In this document: one piece after another, positions 10,656-22,592 of the stretch
How positions within the stretch are numbered: the first letter of the stretch is position 1
How the letters are laid out: each line of letters begins with the position of its first letter
Origin: Melastoma dodecandrum
Lineage: Eukaryota > Streptophyta > Magnoliopsida > Myrtales > Melastomataceae
Direction of reading: 5' to 3'
Assembly (NCBI GenBank): GCA_029817715.1
Contig: JARUPY010000474.1
Location: 7,750,001-7,814,000 of the forward strand
DNA: 64,000 nucleotides
The notes under the pieces: model-generated
Databases searched by the model: none
Seen by the model: the letters and a program-made list of their open reading frames with translations, nothing else
What the model was told of the DNA's origin: nothing
Program-made: the position numbers and the translations under genes

Positions 10656-13050
10656 ATGGTTTCCTTCGAAATGAATGACCGTAAAAGTGAGTTCTCTCCT
10701 TCCGGTTTCTCTTTTTGGCTTTCCGTAGGAGTGCACTGGTTGTTTAATGTCTCCGTTCATGATGTCCGGCCTTTTCTTTCGTTATCTAGCTCCAAACAAT
10801 GTCGTTGATTGATGATTGTATAAATGGAACTAGTATTCGCAACCTGGAGCAGTTCTGCTGCTGCTTTCCTTGATGCAAAAATAAGATAAATAAATTAAAC
10901 AACTCATGTCATGCTAGGAGGCATTTTAACAAGCATATCCATGTCATCATTAAATTTGCTCCCGTAGTATTTATCTGCTTTCCCGTATCTGCTTATTGTG
11001 TTTGATGCAGTAATTTTGTGCCCTATATCATTATCAGTCTAAGTGAATTCTTTTTTCTGATGCAACATATTTGTCAGCTCGGTCTTTGGGTTACTTCTCG
11101 TGGATTATATTCTATTTCTTTTTTCTTGAAAATGTGTTTAGCTTCGGTATTTATGTCTTATTTTCTGAAGTGTTATTATTTTTATTGGTATATTTCCGTT
11201 TGTAGAAAGGTAGTATTGTCTTTTATGCCCCATCTTGAAGCATAGTTCTCCTTATGTTCCTATATGAATGACTGTCACAATTTTTGGTCTTTATTCTGAG
11301 TTGAGAAGCTTTATTTATCTCAAACGTATTGGTGTATATTGACACCCAAGAGGTACACACACAGCTGTCTGTTAAAGTCTGGATGAAAGTCCATACAAAA
11401 ATCTGTTTCTTAATATCGATTGTCCAATATCTGTTCCTGTTTCTACTGTGGAAGCATTCTCTTTTGGGACGTGTCATGTTATTTGCCTTCCTTCTTGGGT
11501 AAAATCTAGGGGTGCACCAAGCCCCCTGGGCCTTATGGTATTGTTTTTCAATGCCTAACCTTTAATTTCCGTGAAACAGAAATCGGTCTTGGGTTGACAG
11601 GATTTGGCATCTTCTTCTCATTTCTGGGAATAATCTTTTTCTTTGATAAGGGACTCCTTGCAATGGGAAATGTGAGTTGCTCTTTCTTTTCTTAAACTGT
11701 ATTGCCTGTATCATGTCAGAAGGCTGACTATTAACCAGTATTTGTGGTTGTGTTTTTGAAATATAGATTCTCTTCATATCCGGTGTCTCCTTGACCATAG
11801 GGCCCAAGTCGACTATGCAGTTCTTTATGAAACGACAGAATTTTAAGGTTCTCATCTCTATATATGTACTTTAGTGCTTTTGGTCTATATCTTCACTTCA
11901 GTCATGTTTTGTGATGGTCAGGGAACAATCTCTTTTGGCGTCGGCTTCTTCTTCGTTATCATAGGCTGGCCTATTATTGGCATGATCTTGGAATCTTATG
12001 GTTTCATTGTTCTTTTCAGGTCTACCTATTCTTGTTTTGTTTATTTTTCGCGGTTTTATGGTTTTGTCCTCATGTTTCTAAAGTTGCTCTTTGTGTCCTC
12101 TGTAACAGTGGGTTTTGGCCGACCCTGGCGGTCTTTTTGCAAAGGATTCCCATTCTAGGTTGGGTGTTTCAGCAACCCTTTATAAGATCGGTAAGCATCT
12201 AGTTGTTGCATTAGTTGTATTCCTAGTTAGTATTTCTGGGATGCTTAAATGTGTTGCTCTTGGTGATAATTCTTGCTTGCTAATGATTCATTATTCTCCG
12301 GAGAAGTCATCTATTGGGTCATAGAAGCAATGTGCCAAGTATAGTGTACATTCGTCACAGAAGTTGATTTTAATTTTACATGATGGAAGACCATGTGTGG
12401 AACAATCCGAAAAAGTAGATTCGCCAGCAGGCACGGTTTGGTTGAGATAAACCCGGCTTAACAATTTGATGCCAGTGCATGTCCCAAGGCCACTGATTTA
12501 TACCCACAAAAGAAAATCAAAGAAAGAAAGAGAAATAGTAGATTGATGTCGCAATTGCCAAGGTAAAGAAGCTTGAAAAGTATTCCTAATCGTGAAAGTA
12601 GCCATTTCTCTTATCCTAATGTTTTAGTACTAATAGTAATGGGTTGAAGAGTAGTTTGAGAAAGCTGAAAGGAGTCCAAGTATGTTAACATTTTGTGGAG
12701 TGTAGCCAGGAAAAACTCCCATTTTGCAATGTGATTTAAGAAGCAAACTCGATTAGTCCAGTTAGCAGATTCTGTTCCTGTGCATGCTGATCAATTGTAG
12801 CATGGATGAACACCGGCTGTTTCTTTACAAACACTACACTGGGAAGATGGGTTATAAACGCAGTATTTTTCTATCAAACTAAATGTTCTCTTCTACTCAG
12901 TTTTTTTGTTTTCTTCCTTTCACTGGTGTTTCGGCAACTCTTCTGCAACAGCTGTGATGAGGCGATAATATCCAATTGACGCTTGTTTGTTTCGATGCAT
13001 CCTTTTATCAGCTACTGGACCGGTACAGGGGAAGGAGGGTGCCCGTGTAA
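10656..13050 (+). CDS. GOT1: Golgi transport 1 (GOT1) vesicle transport protein, six exons
   Basis: Splicing 10656-10686, 11580-11671, 11767-11847, 11922-12019, 12109-12190 and 13012-13050 gives a 423-nt CDS, 140 aa, the usual length of plant GOT1 proteins. All introns have GT...AG ends and keep frame. The product starts MVSFEMNDRKKIGLGLTGFG and ends DRYRGRRVPV, closely matching the GOT1/SFT2-like family. It has four hydrophobic segments (about residues 10-32, 41-53, 70-98 and 101-122), short cytosolic ends, and the conserved 'GTISFGVGFFF' and 'GFWPTLAVFLQRIP' stretches. In yeast and plants the family helps ER-to-Golgi vesicle traffic and fusion at the Golgi. The last coding exon is tiny (39 nt) and sits beyond an 821-nt intron. 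It looks intact. The identity is secure by family similarity; its exact role here is inferred. Confidence 0.95.
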
Positions 13051-13340
13051 GTGGAAGAAGCTGCAGAAACCAGTATCTGCTTTCAAAGGTTGTATAAAAT
13101 ACAGATCATGGAACGACAGAAAGATACATCTGTAGACGTTGATATGTAATGCGTGCGCGCTCATCCGCAGCATCTTACTGGAGTAAAAGAGACTGGCGGA
13201 TCTGATTGGATGGGGTCTAGTTCTGATGCACATGCGATCTATAATGATGGTCATTTTGCACATTGCGTTTATTCACTCTTACCAGGAAAGCTTACTTTTT
13301 GTTTAGAGGAAATTGCACCATTCTTTTACCTAATTATATG
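13051..13340 (+). other. Presumed 3' untranslated region of GOT1
   Basis: Sequence follows directly from the GOT1 stop codon and is moderately GC-balanced before turning AT-rich after about 13340. No clear polyadenylation hexamer decided an end, so the limit is approximate. Confidence 0.35.
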
Positions 13341-13782
13341 ATCCTTTTTCTTTTGAATCCTTTCAAACTTAGATTTTTAATTCCCTATAGTTTTAATTTA
13401 TAGGGTTTAGGTCACATGAGTATCACCAAGGTTATTAAAATCAAGGTTTGAATCATTAATCGAAAATGATATTTTTTTAAATCGTGAATTGGATTGTGAA
13501 GAAAATTACACAAGGAAAAAATTTCACATTTTTAAAAATATTAGAAAGAATTAAGACAAAATAATGAGAATTAAAATTATAAGTTGGAAGTGAGTTACTT
13601 TTAAATAATATCAATTCGTAAACTTGTTGAAATTATTACTTTTGAACGGAATTTTTAGTCGACTTTCTTTTTTGGCTTAATCTTTAAAAACTTTTTTTTA
13701 TCTTAAATTGACATTTAAAATTTTTTTTTTATCCAACTCTAACGTTGTAAATCAAATATTTAATATTAATTTTTATTCGTGA

Positions 13783-14063
13783 GTAATTTAATTAACATCA
13801 AACTTCCGTCTTCTTCTATGAAAGAAAATTTCTAAATGGTAGAAGTTTCTTCTAGAGATCTCATCATCTTTTATTTTTTACTCTAAGACATTAGAAAGGC
13901 CACTGGTAGCCTGTACTTGTCGTGGCGTTTGAGAAAAATGGAGGTTAAAATAGCTGAGGCCATACTTATATATATGCTTAGTAAAAAGCATTTACAATTA
14001 GGGTTTTTGTTCCACAATTTGGGAATGAGGAAGAAGACGGATGTCGGAAGTTAATTAAATTAC
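13783..14063. repeat. Hairpin-forming inverted repeat (MITE-like)
   Basis: The left arm 13783-13816 begins GTAATTTAATTAAC and ends CCGTCTTCTTC. The right arm 14030-14063 is its reverse complement with a few differences and small indels. Looser AT-rich similarity extends outward on both sides. No coding sequence lies between. Size and structure suggest a degraded MITE, but no target duplication was established. Confidence 0.5.
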
Positions 14064-14374
14064 ATCGAACTATAAAAACACTCCGTGGTAAATCAAACAT
14101 AATTTTTTATCAATCTTTAAATTTCTCGGTCCTATATAAAAAATGAATATAAAAGATTCTCGCATATTGTAAAAGGTCAACTTAATAAAAAATCATGTAC
14201 TTTATTTTCTTTCCTTACACGAGGCTCCTGGATGTCAAAAACATTTATGCACATCTACCCATGAAGTTTTATAAGGTAGACAAAACTCTTCTCACTTAGT
14301 TTACATTCATCATCTGAATCGTCATCCGATAATATGTAGGACAAACATATTAAATCATATATTTCCCTTTTTAA

Positions 14375-14850
14375 GAGTAAGGACAAGGTGCCGTGGGTGG
14401 GTTGGTAGATTTTTTCGTACTTTCTGAAAAAATGTCGTAAAGTACGAAAAATAGTCATAAATTATGGAAAAGTTTCCCTCAAGTACGAAAACCCCATAGA
14501 CAGGATTCGTAAAATTTTACGAGCCCATTTGCTGTTTTTCGTATTTTACAAAAAAATTTTGTTAAATGTTATGAAAATGGTAAGTGATTTACGAATTTTC
14601 AATATTACTAAATAATTTTGTAAAATACGAGAAATTGTTTGTACTGGTGAAATTTTTTGCAAAGTACAAGAAATTAAAATCGTGCTTAGTAAAATTTAAC
14701 GAAGTACGTACCAGTTCGTTTTATGAAATTTTTTTTAATAAAAGTTAATGAAATATTTTTCATAAAGTACGAAACGTTTATATCGTAATACTACGAAAAT
14801 ATTTCATTAAATTTTACGAAACTTTTTTTTCGTTAAGTACGATTAACTTT
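14375..14850. repeat. AT-rich block built of TACGAAA / TTTCGTA words
   Basis: Dozens of variants of TACGAAA, TTTCGTA and TTTACGAA occur in both orientations within about 480 bases. The pattern resembles in style the foldback element at 39686-41342, whose repeated word is TTTAGTAAA. No coding potential is seen. It may be a related non-autonomous element; its ends could not be fixed. Confidence 0.45.
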
Positions 14851-15101
14851 GTTATGAAAGTTGAATGACCGTGGCATCCTAAAATTTTAGGAATGCCGAA
14901 ATTTATTTTGTAAAATTTTTTTAAAAACATTGGTATTTTTTGTATTTTACAAAAAAAAAATAAGGGTTTACCCGAACCTATTTCCGATACTAATTTCGGA
15001 GGACGAAATTGCAATAACTCGATCAGGACCATTTCGGTGATTATGAAAATTTTGGAAAGTTGGTTAAGAAGCTTCCCTGAAACCCACTTGAAGATTCTAG
15101 T

Positions 15102-15738
15102 TGTCACAAGGACGAGACAAACCCAGATATTTTCTCGATCCTTGCGGCGCCATAACTTTCCCGGAAGCACGACCACCCCACACACTCGGATTCCGTTTAG
15201 TCATGCCCACACTCACCCATAGTGTTTGCTCACGTACTCTCGTATATCGCTCACGCTCACACTCAAGGATGCACGCGAGGACAAGGACTCGCTCCCAAGG
15301 GACACAAGGAACAAAAGGATTTGGCTAAGACACAGATTGTATTTCCACTCAATCTTACAATGTTTTGCCCATGCCCCTTTACATATCTAATTTATAGGGG
15401 TCATGGGGCATGCATACAATTTACAAATGTACACCATGCAACCCAGTTCCGATCTACAAGAGCATTCTAAGGGTCGCATGCACCCATTCTAATCACGTCA
15501 GCGGCAGCCCAAGGTCGTCTCCTCCCAACTGATCCGTCAGAGGACGTTCTTGGGTCGCCTACTCCGTCAGAGGAAGCTCTAGGGTCGCCTGCTCCCAGCT
15601 CGCGTCTGACCCAAGTAAGCGACTATCTAGCTTCATTTTGTCGCCGATTACGAGCTTGTTCGTGCCTCCCTCATGAGGTCTGCCCCAGGAACTGTCCTGG
15701 ATCGTGTCTTGCCTAGCACTCATCCAAGTGTGCTAACA
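15102..15738 (-). repeat. 3' LTR of chromovirus element A (minus orientation)
   Basis: On the minus strand this LTR starts TGTTAGCACACTTGGATG at 15738 and ends ...CCTTGTGACA at 15102. It aligns along its length with the plus-strand LTR at 23255-23877; by eye about 85% identical, with a few short indels. A purine tract (AGTGGGGGAGG) lies just upstream on the minus strand (about 15744-15754). The TATA-like 'CCTATAAATTAG' matches the same place in the other copy. It is the downstream LTR of the integrase and chromodomain fragment to its right. Confidence 0.85.
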
Positions 15739-16531
15739 AACCTCCCCCACTAGAGGAAGTCGTCGCCTTGCTGAGGTATGCCTGCACCTCATCCTCGAAC
15801 TGCCACAGGGTGTTCGCTTTCTCCCAAGTGGCCTTTGCCGCCTCCTTGCCCCTCCATTAGACAAGGTATTCAGTTCTACGATTCTTCTTGCTTTGTCCCA
15901 AGACGCGATGATCCAGAATTCGCTCCACCAGAAGCTCATGCTGCACACGCACAATCGGAGGTGCCCGCTTCGCTTGGACTCTCCTCTCGGGACCGTCACC
16001 GTCATACCCACCCACACGTTTGACATCGTCATACGTCATGGAATGGCTTCAAGAAGCTCACGTGGAACGTTGGATGGATTTTCATACTTTCAGGTAGCTT
16101 TAACTTGTAGGCCACCACACCCACACGTTTGACAACCTCAAAGGGACCGTCGTACCTTTGAACTAACCCACGATGAACCCGCTTGCTATTGATTTTCTTC
16201 CAAATATGCGGGGTGAGCTTAAGCATAACCTTGTCGCCCACATTGAACTCAACGGCCCTCCGACATTGATCAGCCTACTTCTTCATGCGTTGGGCTGCTT
16301 TCTCCAACCTATCTCGCGCCTCGATGAGCATCTCATGTTTTTTTCGGGCGAAGTGATAGGCAACAGGACGGGGGCCACCGGACCGTTGCAACGCTACCTC
16401 TTGTGGCATCAGCAGTTGGTATCCAATGACAAGCTCGAACGGACTAAAACCCGTCGCGGACGACCTGTGTAGGTTATAGCAAAACTGAACGGACGACCAG
16501 TTTTTCTGACTTGCCGTAACGTAGTGCCGAG
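15739..16531 (-). pseudogene. Chromovirus A: integrase C-terminus and chromodomain (3' part)
   Basis: Minus-strand reading shows the end of a Ty3/gypsy polyprotein. From 16531 downward comes the distal integrase core ('FSPFELVIGYQ' near 16430), then the GPY/F-like C-terminus at 16241-16029 (GDKVMLKL, HRGLVQRYDGPFEVVKRVG, IHPTFHVSFLKPF). A chromodomain follows at about 15960-15770 (ERILDHRV, EYLV, and W-x-G-K on a shifted frame), then the polypurine tract and LTR. Several stops and frameshifts break it. It begins abruptly at 16526-16531, in the integrase, where the plus-strand fragment ending at 27569 stops. It is therefore read as the other half of one element split by an inversion. Confidence 0.85.
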
Positions 16532-18965
16532 CCTAAGGTAGACATCCTGGCGGTCCGGACAGGCCCACCAATAGCTCAGTTCTTTGAGACGAAGATGCTC
16601 TGTCAAAAATGCAAGCTCATAGCTCAAAACAAGATCCTGATCACTCAACTCTGCACTTCCTGTTGCGTCAACTATTTTCTCAAGACTGTAAACTTGTCCA
16701 CACATGGGGAAATCGTGGTCAAACCCGTGCGCCCTACAGCTATAGGTACTTGTGAAACTAACAACACTTGCTCGGAATCGCAGCAGCTCCCCATACGAAC
16801 AGTAGTGGGATACGACCCATCTTTTGGCGACTATGTGGAGGTACGTCAAATTCTCCTTGTTTCTAAGAGATCAAGGGTGATTAAAGTAGTTAACCATTTG
16901 AAATATTGGCAGAAGGCAATAGGCAAGACCACTTTTCCACCAAGGGCGCGCAAGAGGAGGGACAGACGTCTAAGTCACGTCGCCAAAAGGCCTAGGCCTA
17001 CCCTCTCAGGAGCAGCCCCACCGGCTAGAGCGCCTGCGAATGGAGTTAACGCCGAGGCAGAGCGCATTGAGTCTACGGACCATTCGGAAGAGCCTGGCTC
17101 GAGCTTTGACTATACCCCACTAGGGAGCGAGATCCCAAATGATGTCGACGGGGAGATGAGGCCAGTCGTGAGCTGCAATGCCCTTACCCTGCCTGTAGAC
17201 TTCGCTTGTAAGTGAGACACAAGGACTCTAGTAGGTAAAGTGCCTCTTCCTTGCTCTCCAGTTTACCCAGCAGGCTTTCCATTAAATTGGTTAGAAAAGC
17301 CATCTGACAGCATGAAACAATACATGCATTCATTATACATAACTGCTACCTTTGATGGTACGATAGTAAGCCGAGTCCTTGTAGACAACGGAGCCACCAT
17401 AAACGTGCTTCCTTTGTCCAAGTTTAAAATGCTTGGATATAAGCCTCACGACTTGGTTAAAACCAATGTCGCAGTAAGTGGTTTTAATGGTAGGAAATCC
17501 GAATGCCTGGGGGTTTTCTCGGTGCACCTTGAAGTGGGTCGCCAGGAAAGGGAAACCGCCTTCTTCGTGATAGACATAATTCCTACTTTCAATGCGCTGT
17601 TGGGCCACGACTGGCTCCATAAAGCTGCAGCTATTCCTTCTACGTTGCATAGAGAATTGTTGCTTTGGGTTGACTCTGAGATTGAAATTATCAAAGCTGA
17701 TGAATATTCTTGTTGTGACTAGGGTATCTTGCATGTAGAGACAAGGAAGACTGTCAAGGACCTCATACTGGACCAGCGCTATAAGCTTGGCGACCCTACA
17801 GTAGGACTCCTTGGCGAGCCATTCGGAAAGTTCGACTATATCGTAGACTATGGGCCATCACACCCCAAACCGGACATAGGGCCGATCGTTCCAACTGGAT
17901 GGGGATATGAGCTATCTGCCCAAGACATAGAGGAGGTTCTCCAGGAAGTCAACTAGGGGGAAAACCCTGCAGTGACTGACAAGGCGAAAGATGGAGGAGT
18001 AGAGAAAGATCAGCAAGATAGTGCTGCGGAGTTGGAGCCCGATAGACTCCTGAAGGAAGGGACTTATGGACCAGAATGAAAAGGGAACCGAAGCAGTCAC
18101 CGATGTCCTTCAACGGCTCCAAGTCTACCAAGGAAATCGCTGCTGTAAACAACCTGTCTCTTGGTTTTCAATAAAACCAGAAGCGCTTAGAGCGTTTAAT
18201 GCTTGTAATAAGCCCGTGTCTACCAACTTAGGTGGTTCAGAGGAACGTGAGTCTTTGATGACACTATGCGACTCATTGGTCAGCATTAACCTAGGAAGCG
18301 AGTCCTCTCCTAGAGTTCTTTTCATAGTTCTTCTTTAAATAAAGAACTTTTTGAAACGATTAGGGGAGTACTTGAAGAATTCAAAGATTGTTTCGCCTGG
18401 GATTACACTGAGATGCCAGGGTTAGACCGTAAATTAGTAGAACACACTCTTCCTATCAAAAAAGACTTTAAACCAGTGCAGCAAGCACTAGGCGCATGAC
18501 CACTGAAGTTACACAGTTGGTCTTCGAAGAAGTCAAAAAACTTTTTCGAGCAGGTTATATTAGGACCTCGCGTTATACAGAATGGATCTCTAGTATCGTG
18601 CCCGTCCTTAAAAAGAATGGAAAGATCAAAGTCTGTATAGACTTTAGAGACCTCAATCGCGCCACCCCAAAGGATGAATACCCTATGCCTATCGCAGACG
18701 ATCTTGTAGACAGGACAGCAGGGCACCAGATTATGTCATTTATGGATGGATTTTTTGGTTACAACCAAATTTTTATCGCAGAAGAAGACATACACAAAAC
18801 AGCATTCAGATGTCCCTTAGGGATTTTTGAGTGGGTAGTAATGCCATTCGGTTTGAAGAATGCTGCCGCTACTTATCAGCGAGTAATAACACTATATTTG
18901 TTGCCTCTCTTAGGAAGACAGTAGTCTACATCGACGATATAGTAGTTAAGTCGACGACAGGAGAA
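16532..18965 (+). pseudogene. Tat-type Ty3 element B: linker, aspartic protease and reverse transcriptase
   Basis: Three domains are visible in order. A linker ORF of unknown function covers about 16532-17215. A retropepsin follows at 17240-17722, with the active-site motif VDNGATINVLP near 17383 and the flap-side 'GHDWLH' near 17610. Reverse transcriptase covers about 18360-18960 ('KVCIDFRDLNRATPKDEYPMP', 'MPFGLKNAAATYQR', and YIDD at 18927-18938 on a shifted frame). The sequence style (DEYPMPIAD, WVVMPFGLKNA) is that of the Tat lineage. RNase H and integrase are missing: coding similarity stops right after YIDDIVVKS at about 18955. Stops at 17720 and 17955 and a frameshift before YIDD show it is dead. 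Its 5' part (gag and LTR) lies inverted at 27564-31286. Confidence 0.8.
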
Positions 18966-20230
18966 CCTTAATGTTAGTTTACGTTCTTAGTAATACGTCC
19001 GAATAAAAAAGGAGAGAAAACAGAGGAACAGAAGAGAGAAAAAGAAGAGGCTCTAAGTAAAGTCTACTTCTGCTGTTTCCCGCACTTGGTTAGCCCTTCG
19101 GCTATTCCCGCATCGTGGACTTAGCCGATTCCACTTCTTCCTCCACTTCATGTTTCCTTCTGCCTGCTCGCTATGAGGGTCAGGTAGGAATAGGTCAGCC
19201 CAGGAATGCCTATGGTTTGGCATATTGGGCAAGCGCCTCTGCATTCCTAAGAAGCTGACGGAGGCAGGGCGACTGGTGAATACCTTCGGTCTGTCTTACT
19301 AAGCCTTCGGTCCCTCTTCCTTGGAGTCTTGCAGAGGCAAGTCAACTTGTGAATACCTACGATCTGTCTCACTTGGCCAAGAGGAAACTCACAGGCCCGT
19401 ACATAGCCAACTTCCTGCCTGACGAGGTCAGTGTGCTGTAATGTCCGATGATGGAGATGATAAATCCCCGGGATCTTTATTTGCTCCAGAAAGAGATCTG
19501 GACCATCTGCAACAATACTGGGCTGACCGAACGGTTTTCTGAGGTTATCCAGTCTTTGGCTTGAGCATGGAGGCCACATCTCGCAGGAGGGTACACTGTG
19601 GTTGGACGATCCTTCTTCGCCAAGGAATGTGGCGAACAATGGGAAGAGGAAATCAATTGTAGTGTACGCCTCCGAGGGGTCTCTAATAGGACAAAGACAC
19701 CTTGATACGGGGTCGTATAGTTGTTTGGCCCCAGACAGTTGGGAGTCGCCACCCTTGCACCCCCAGAGTTTGTTCTGGGCTATTTGCTTTTCAGTGGAAA
19801 AGGGGTAACGAGAACCTTTTGCCTTTAAAAAACTCATGAAGGTAGAAAGGAATGAAGCTTCTATGGAGCAGAGTTTATGGAGGCTTCGCAAAGAGGCAAG
19901 ATTTGAAGGAGAACCAAAGGCTTGAAAGTCTAAGAGAAGAAACATCGTGGAAAGGAGAAGTGAGGAATTATCAGGACACTTGAGGAGAAATTTAAAGAAC
20001 GGCTCGAAAAGAGAAGGCAAGTCTGAGAGTCCCGAGGAGGGAAGGTGAAAAGCTTTCTTCTCGGGAAGAGGAGGAAAACAAAAGGTCTGTCTGCAAAAGG
20101 GGGGAAGGTGAAAGGTTTCCTCTGCAGAGCATATCTTGTCGCAGGAAGAATTTCTTTTGGGCAGAGAATAAAATATTTTTACTGAAGCGCGCAACGTCAG
20201 AAATGCTCAGGCGACGGAAGTCCCCTCAGC
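18966..20230 (+). other. Element B: non-coding stretch between RT and 3' LTR, with an antisense open frame
   Basis: In the sense direction there is no RNase H or integrase, only purine-rich sequence with several AAAAGGGG-type tracts. On the minus strand a frame is open for 315 codons (20194-19247), with its first ATG about 84 codons in, leaving about 230 aa. Additional antisense ORFs between pol and the 3' LTR are known in some Tat/Retand elements. The product here shows no domain I recognise and is Ser/Pro/Phe/Leu-rich, as expected from the complement of purine-rich DNA. Real or composition-driven is undecided. Confidence 0.5.
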
Positions 20231-20243
20231 AAAAAAGGGGGGC
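20231..20243 (+). other. Polypurine tract of element B
   Basis: AAAAAAGGGGGGC directly precedes the LTR start TGTTGACATG at 20247, the expected site of plus-strand priming. Confidence 0.8.
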
Positions 20244-20246
20244 TTA

Positions 20247-21415
20247 TGTTGACATGCGATTGACGTGCTGGTAATCTTGGGCCAATCTTGGGCCTATTTC
20301 TGACAAAGCCCGTAGAAGCCCATGAGGCCTATAGCTAAGGCAAACATGCCAAGCCTGCGCCCGCAGTCTACATGGACTATGTAGCAAAAGAAGTCTACAG
20401 AGGCGGGGTAATGACCTTGTAATCAAGGGAAGTCTACAAGCCTGCGCCTCCAAAAGACACAAAGTCTACAGGCTTGCGCCTACAAAGGATACGACGTCTA
20501 CAGGCCTACGCCTGCAAAAGACACGTGTCAAAGGAAAACGGTTCCACAGTCCCGAGATAAATGGGATTCGTTACCCACGCTTATATCATCACACGTGTTA
20601 AAAGGCAACCAATTAAACCCGAAGTCAGAGGAGTTCACGATCCACGATCAAACGAGTGAAAATCAGTTAGCTCCGAGATTCTTGGGGAATCAAGTCTGGA
20701 AAATCTTCGGAAGGTCGTAACAGACCGGGTATAAAAGGGAGAGATCTCCCTCAGAGAAAATCACGAACAAATCAGCCAACAGAAGCTTATCTTGCTCGTC
20801 ACCCCTTAGTTGTTAGTTGTTAGGATTCCCCGACCTGGGCGAAACTCTTAAAGTTTCATTGGTCTTCATTCCACCGTCAGAGTGAGCAACCGTAGCTCCA
20901 GTAACAACCCTCCGCTTTCGACTCTAACACCAGGACGAGCCACCGTAGTCCCGGTACATACCTCCGTCTTCGACTCCAACGCCAGGACGAGCCACCGTAG
21001 TCCTGGTACATACCTCCACCTTCGACTCCAACGCCAGGATGAGCCACCGTAGTCCCGGTACATACCTCCGCCAGGGTCAGCCACCGTAGCCTTGGTGTCC
21101 ACATCCGTCTCAGCACCCGACTGTATCCAGTCCTTCAAGTCCAGCAGCTAAATCCTGCTGCCCGAGGAGCACAAGTCTGCAGCGCTCTGCTATCAAGTCT
21201 ACGACGACACCCCAAGTCTACGGAGCACTGCAGCCAGTCTACAATCTTACCACCATCCTTATTTTTACTTTTATGGCTGTAAGCTTTCTTTACCTCGTGT
21301 AAAAACTATTTGCATTCAATCAATCTTTTCAATTACTTACTGGCGACCACATCTACAAATCCCTGTGAATCTTATTGCCAAATATTTCCGGCGTGATCCA
21401 TTTCCTATGCGAACA
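20247..21415 (+). repeat. 3' LTR of element B, with internal 52-bp minisatellite
   Basis: It begins TGTTGACATGCGATTGACGT and ends ...TATGCGAACA. The inverted partner LTR is 30013-31286; the first 570 bp or so are about 97% identical by eye, so B is far younger than A. A promoter-like GGGTATAAAAGGG is at about 20728. Between about 20880 and 21085 a 52-bp unit (core GAGCCACCGTAGTCCCGGTA) is repeated about three to four times; the partner LTR has about two more units, which accounts for its extra 105 bp. Flanking bases 21416-21420 are CATCT, the complement of the AGATG beside the partner LTR. Confidence 0.92.
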
Positions 21416-22592
21416 CATCTCCACCTGACGTAGGATCAACGGTTGTTGCAAATTCAGCTGGTGGACTTGTACTACCTCCCGCCCGCTGTATGCTGTCATG
21501 TCCCTTTGGATTTGCCTTTTCCTTAAATAGGTCAAGAATAAGTGACTTCATAATGGACAACTCCTTTGTCATGACACGGTTTGTTACGCAATTCTAATGG
21601 TTATGACATATAGTGAAATTTTACTTATACTAATTATTGTTACCTGCCGAAAATCCACATCGCTGTTCAGCGCTTCACAACCGCTTGAAACATTTCGCGC
21701 TATCTATTTGCATCTACAGCCTAAAACGACGCTATATACAGATGTCGCTTTCAGTTTGCTATAGTAACAACATAGACTCCATATTGCTACAACAATTGAC
21801 AATGAAAGCCTTCTCCAGCTTATTATCTTGACAATATCTTTACAAATCGGTCGAAGTTTTCCACCGTCCCAATGAGCACACAACGGTTTCCTCCGTATAT
21901 AGGAGATAAGGTACATGGCGAGGGCATGTACGTGGATGCATGAAAGAACTACAATAAAATCATTCATATGTTACCACATACAACTACAAAAAATAGTTAC
22001 TGAACAAAAATAAAGGTTCTTACATAAGTAGAGACATACATCCACCAAGATATCTGCTGCCTCGACCCTTCAATAAATTCACAGATGAGTATAGAGTGTC
22101 CAAGATATGAGATGCCCAGTCAAAGGTGGGCACAATTGCTAAATCACATATTGCAAAGAGGTACTCTTTCCCAATATTGACCCCGGTGCCTGGACATAGA
22201 TAAAAACCCAACAGGAACAGAAGTACCTCCCATTTGAATGTGCCGTCTACCTCATTCCACATGCGAAGATTCTTTTCCATAGAAGACATGGTAATCCTAC
22301 CCCCACTCAGATGTTTTACCAGATTGGGATGTACTTGCTGCATGGAGCCGGTAAATGGCACTTGCACAGTCGTACATGGCACGCCATTAAGAGTTTCCAC
22401 ATCACTAGGGTTGAATTGGTGTTCCACACCATTGACTACCATTGTCCGCGATTGAGGATTAAAAATGCTCGTGAAATAGTGTAACACTCTGTGATGAACA
22501 ACTTTGCTGCTAATAAACAACAGCCCGCCAAACCCAATCTCTTTTAAGGTTGAAAGCTTCTGCTCGTTGAATGTACTAAACAAAGTTACCAT
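21416..22592 (-). pseudogene. DUF1985-like transposon-associated gene, 5' part (interrupted)
   Basis: The frame 22592-22020 begins at an ATG and encodes a 190-aa segment resembling the N-terminal DUF1985-type domain of plant Ulp1-protease-associated transposon genes. Visible are 'LKEIGFGGLLFISSKVVH', an 'F-P-SDVETLNGVP' core and 'DWASHILDTL'. The stretch ends at TTAT|GTAAG, a good splice donor at about 22025, so an intron may follow. A further acidic, low-complexity frame nearer 21416 reads on, if the inversion is undone, into 31292-31614. It is therefore the 5' half of a locus split by insertion of element B and then by the inversion. No Ulp1 catalytic core was identified. Function of such genes is unknown; they often travel in MULEs. 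Confidence 0.55.

Noticed and set aside
10066..10656. 196-codon minus-strand ORF upstream of GOT1
   Set aside because: It overlaps the CT-rich leader and promoter, no domain is visible, and composition explains the open frame.
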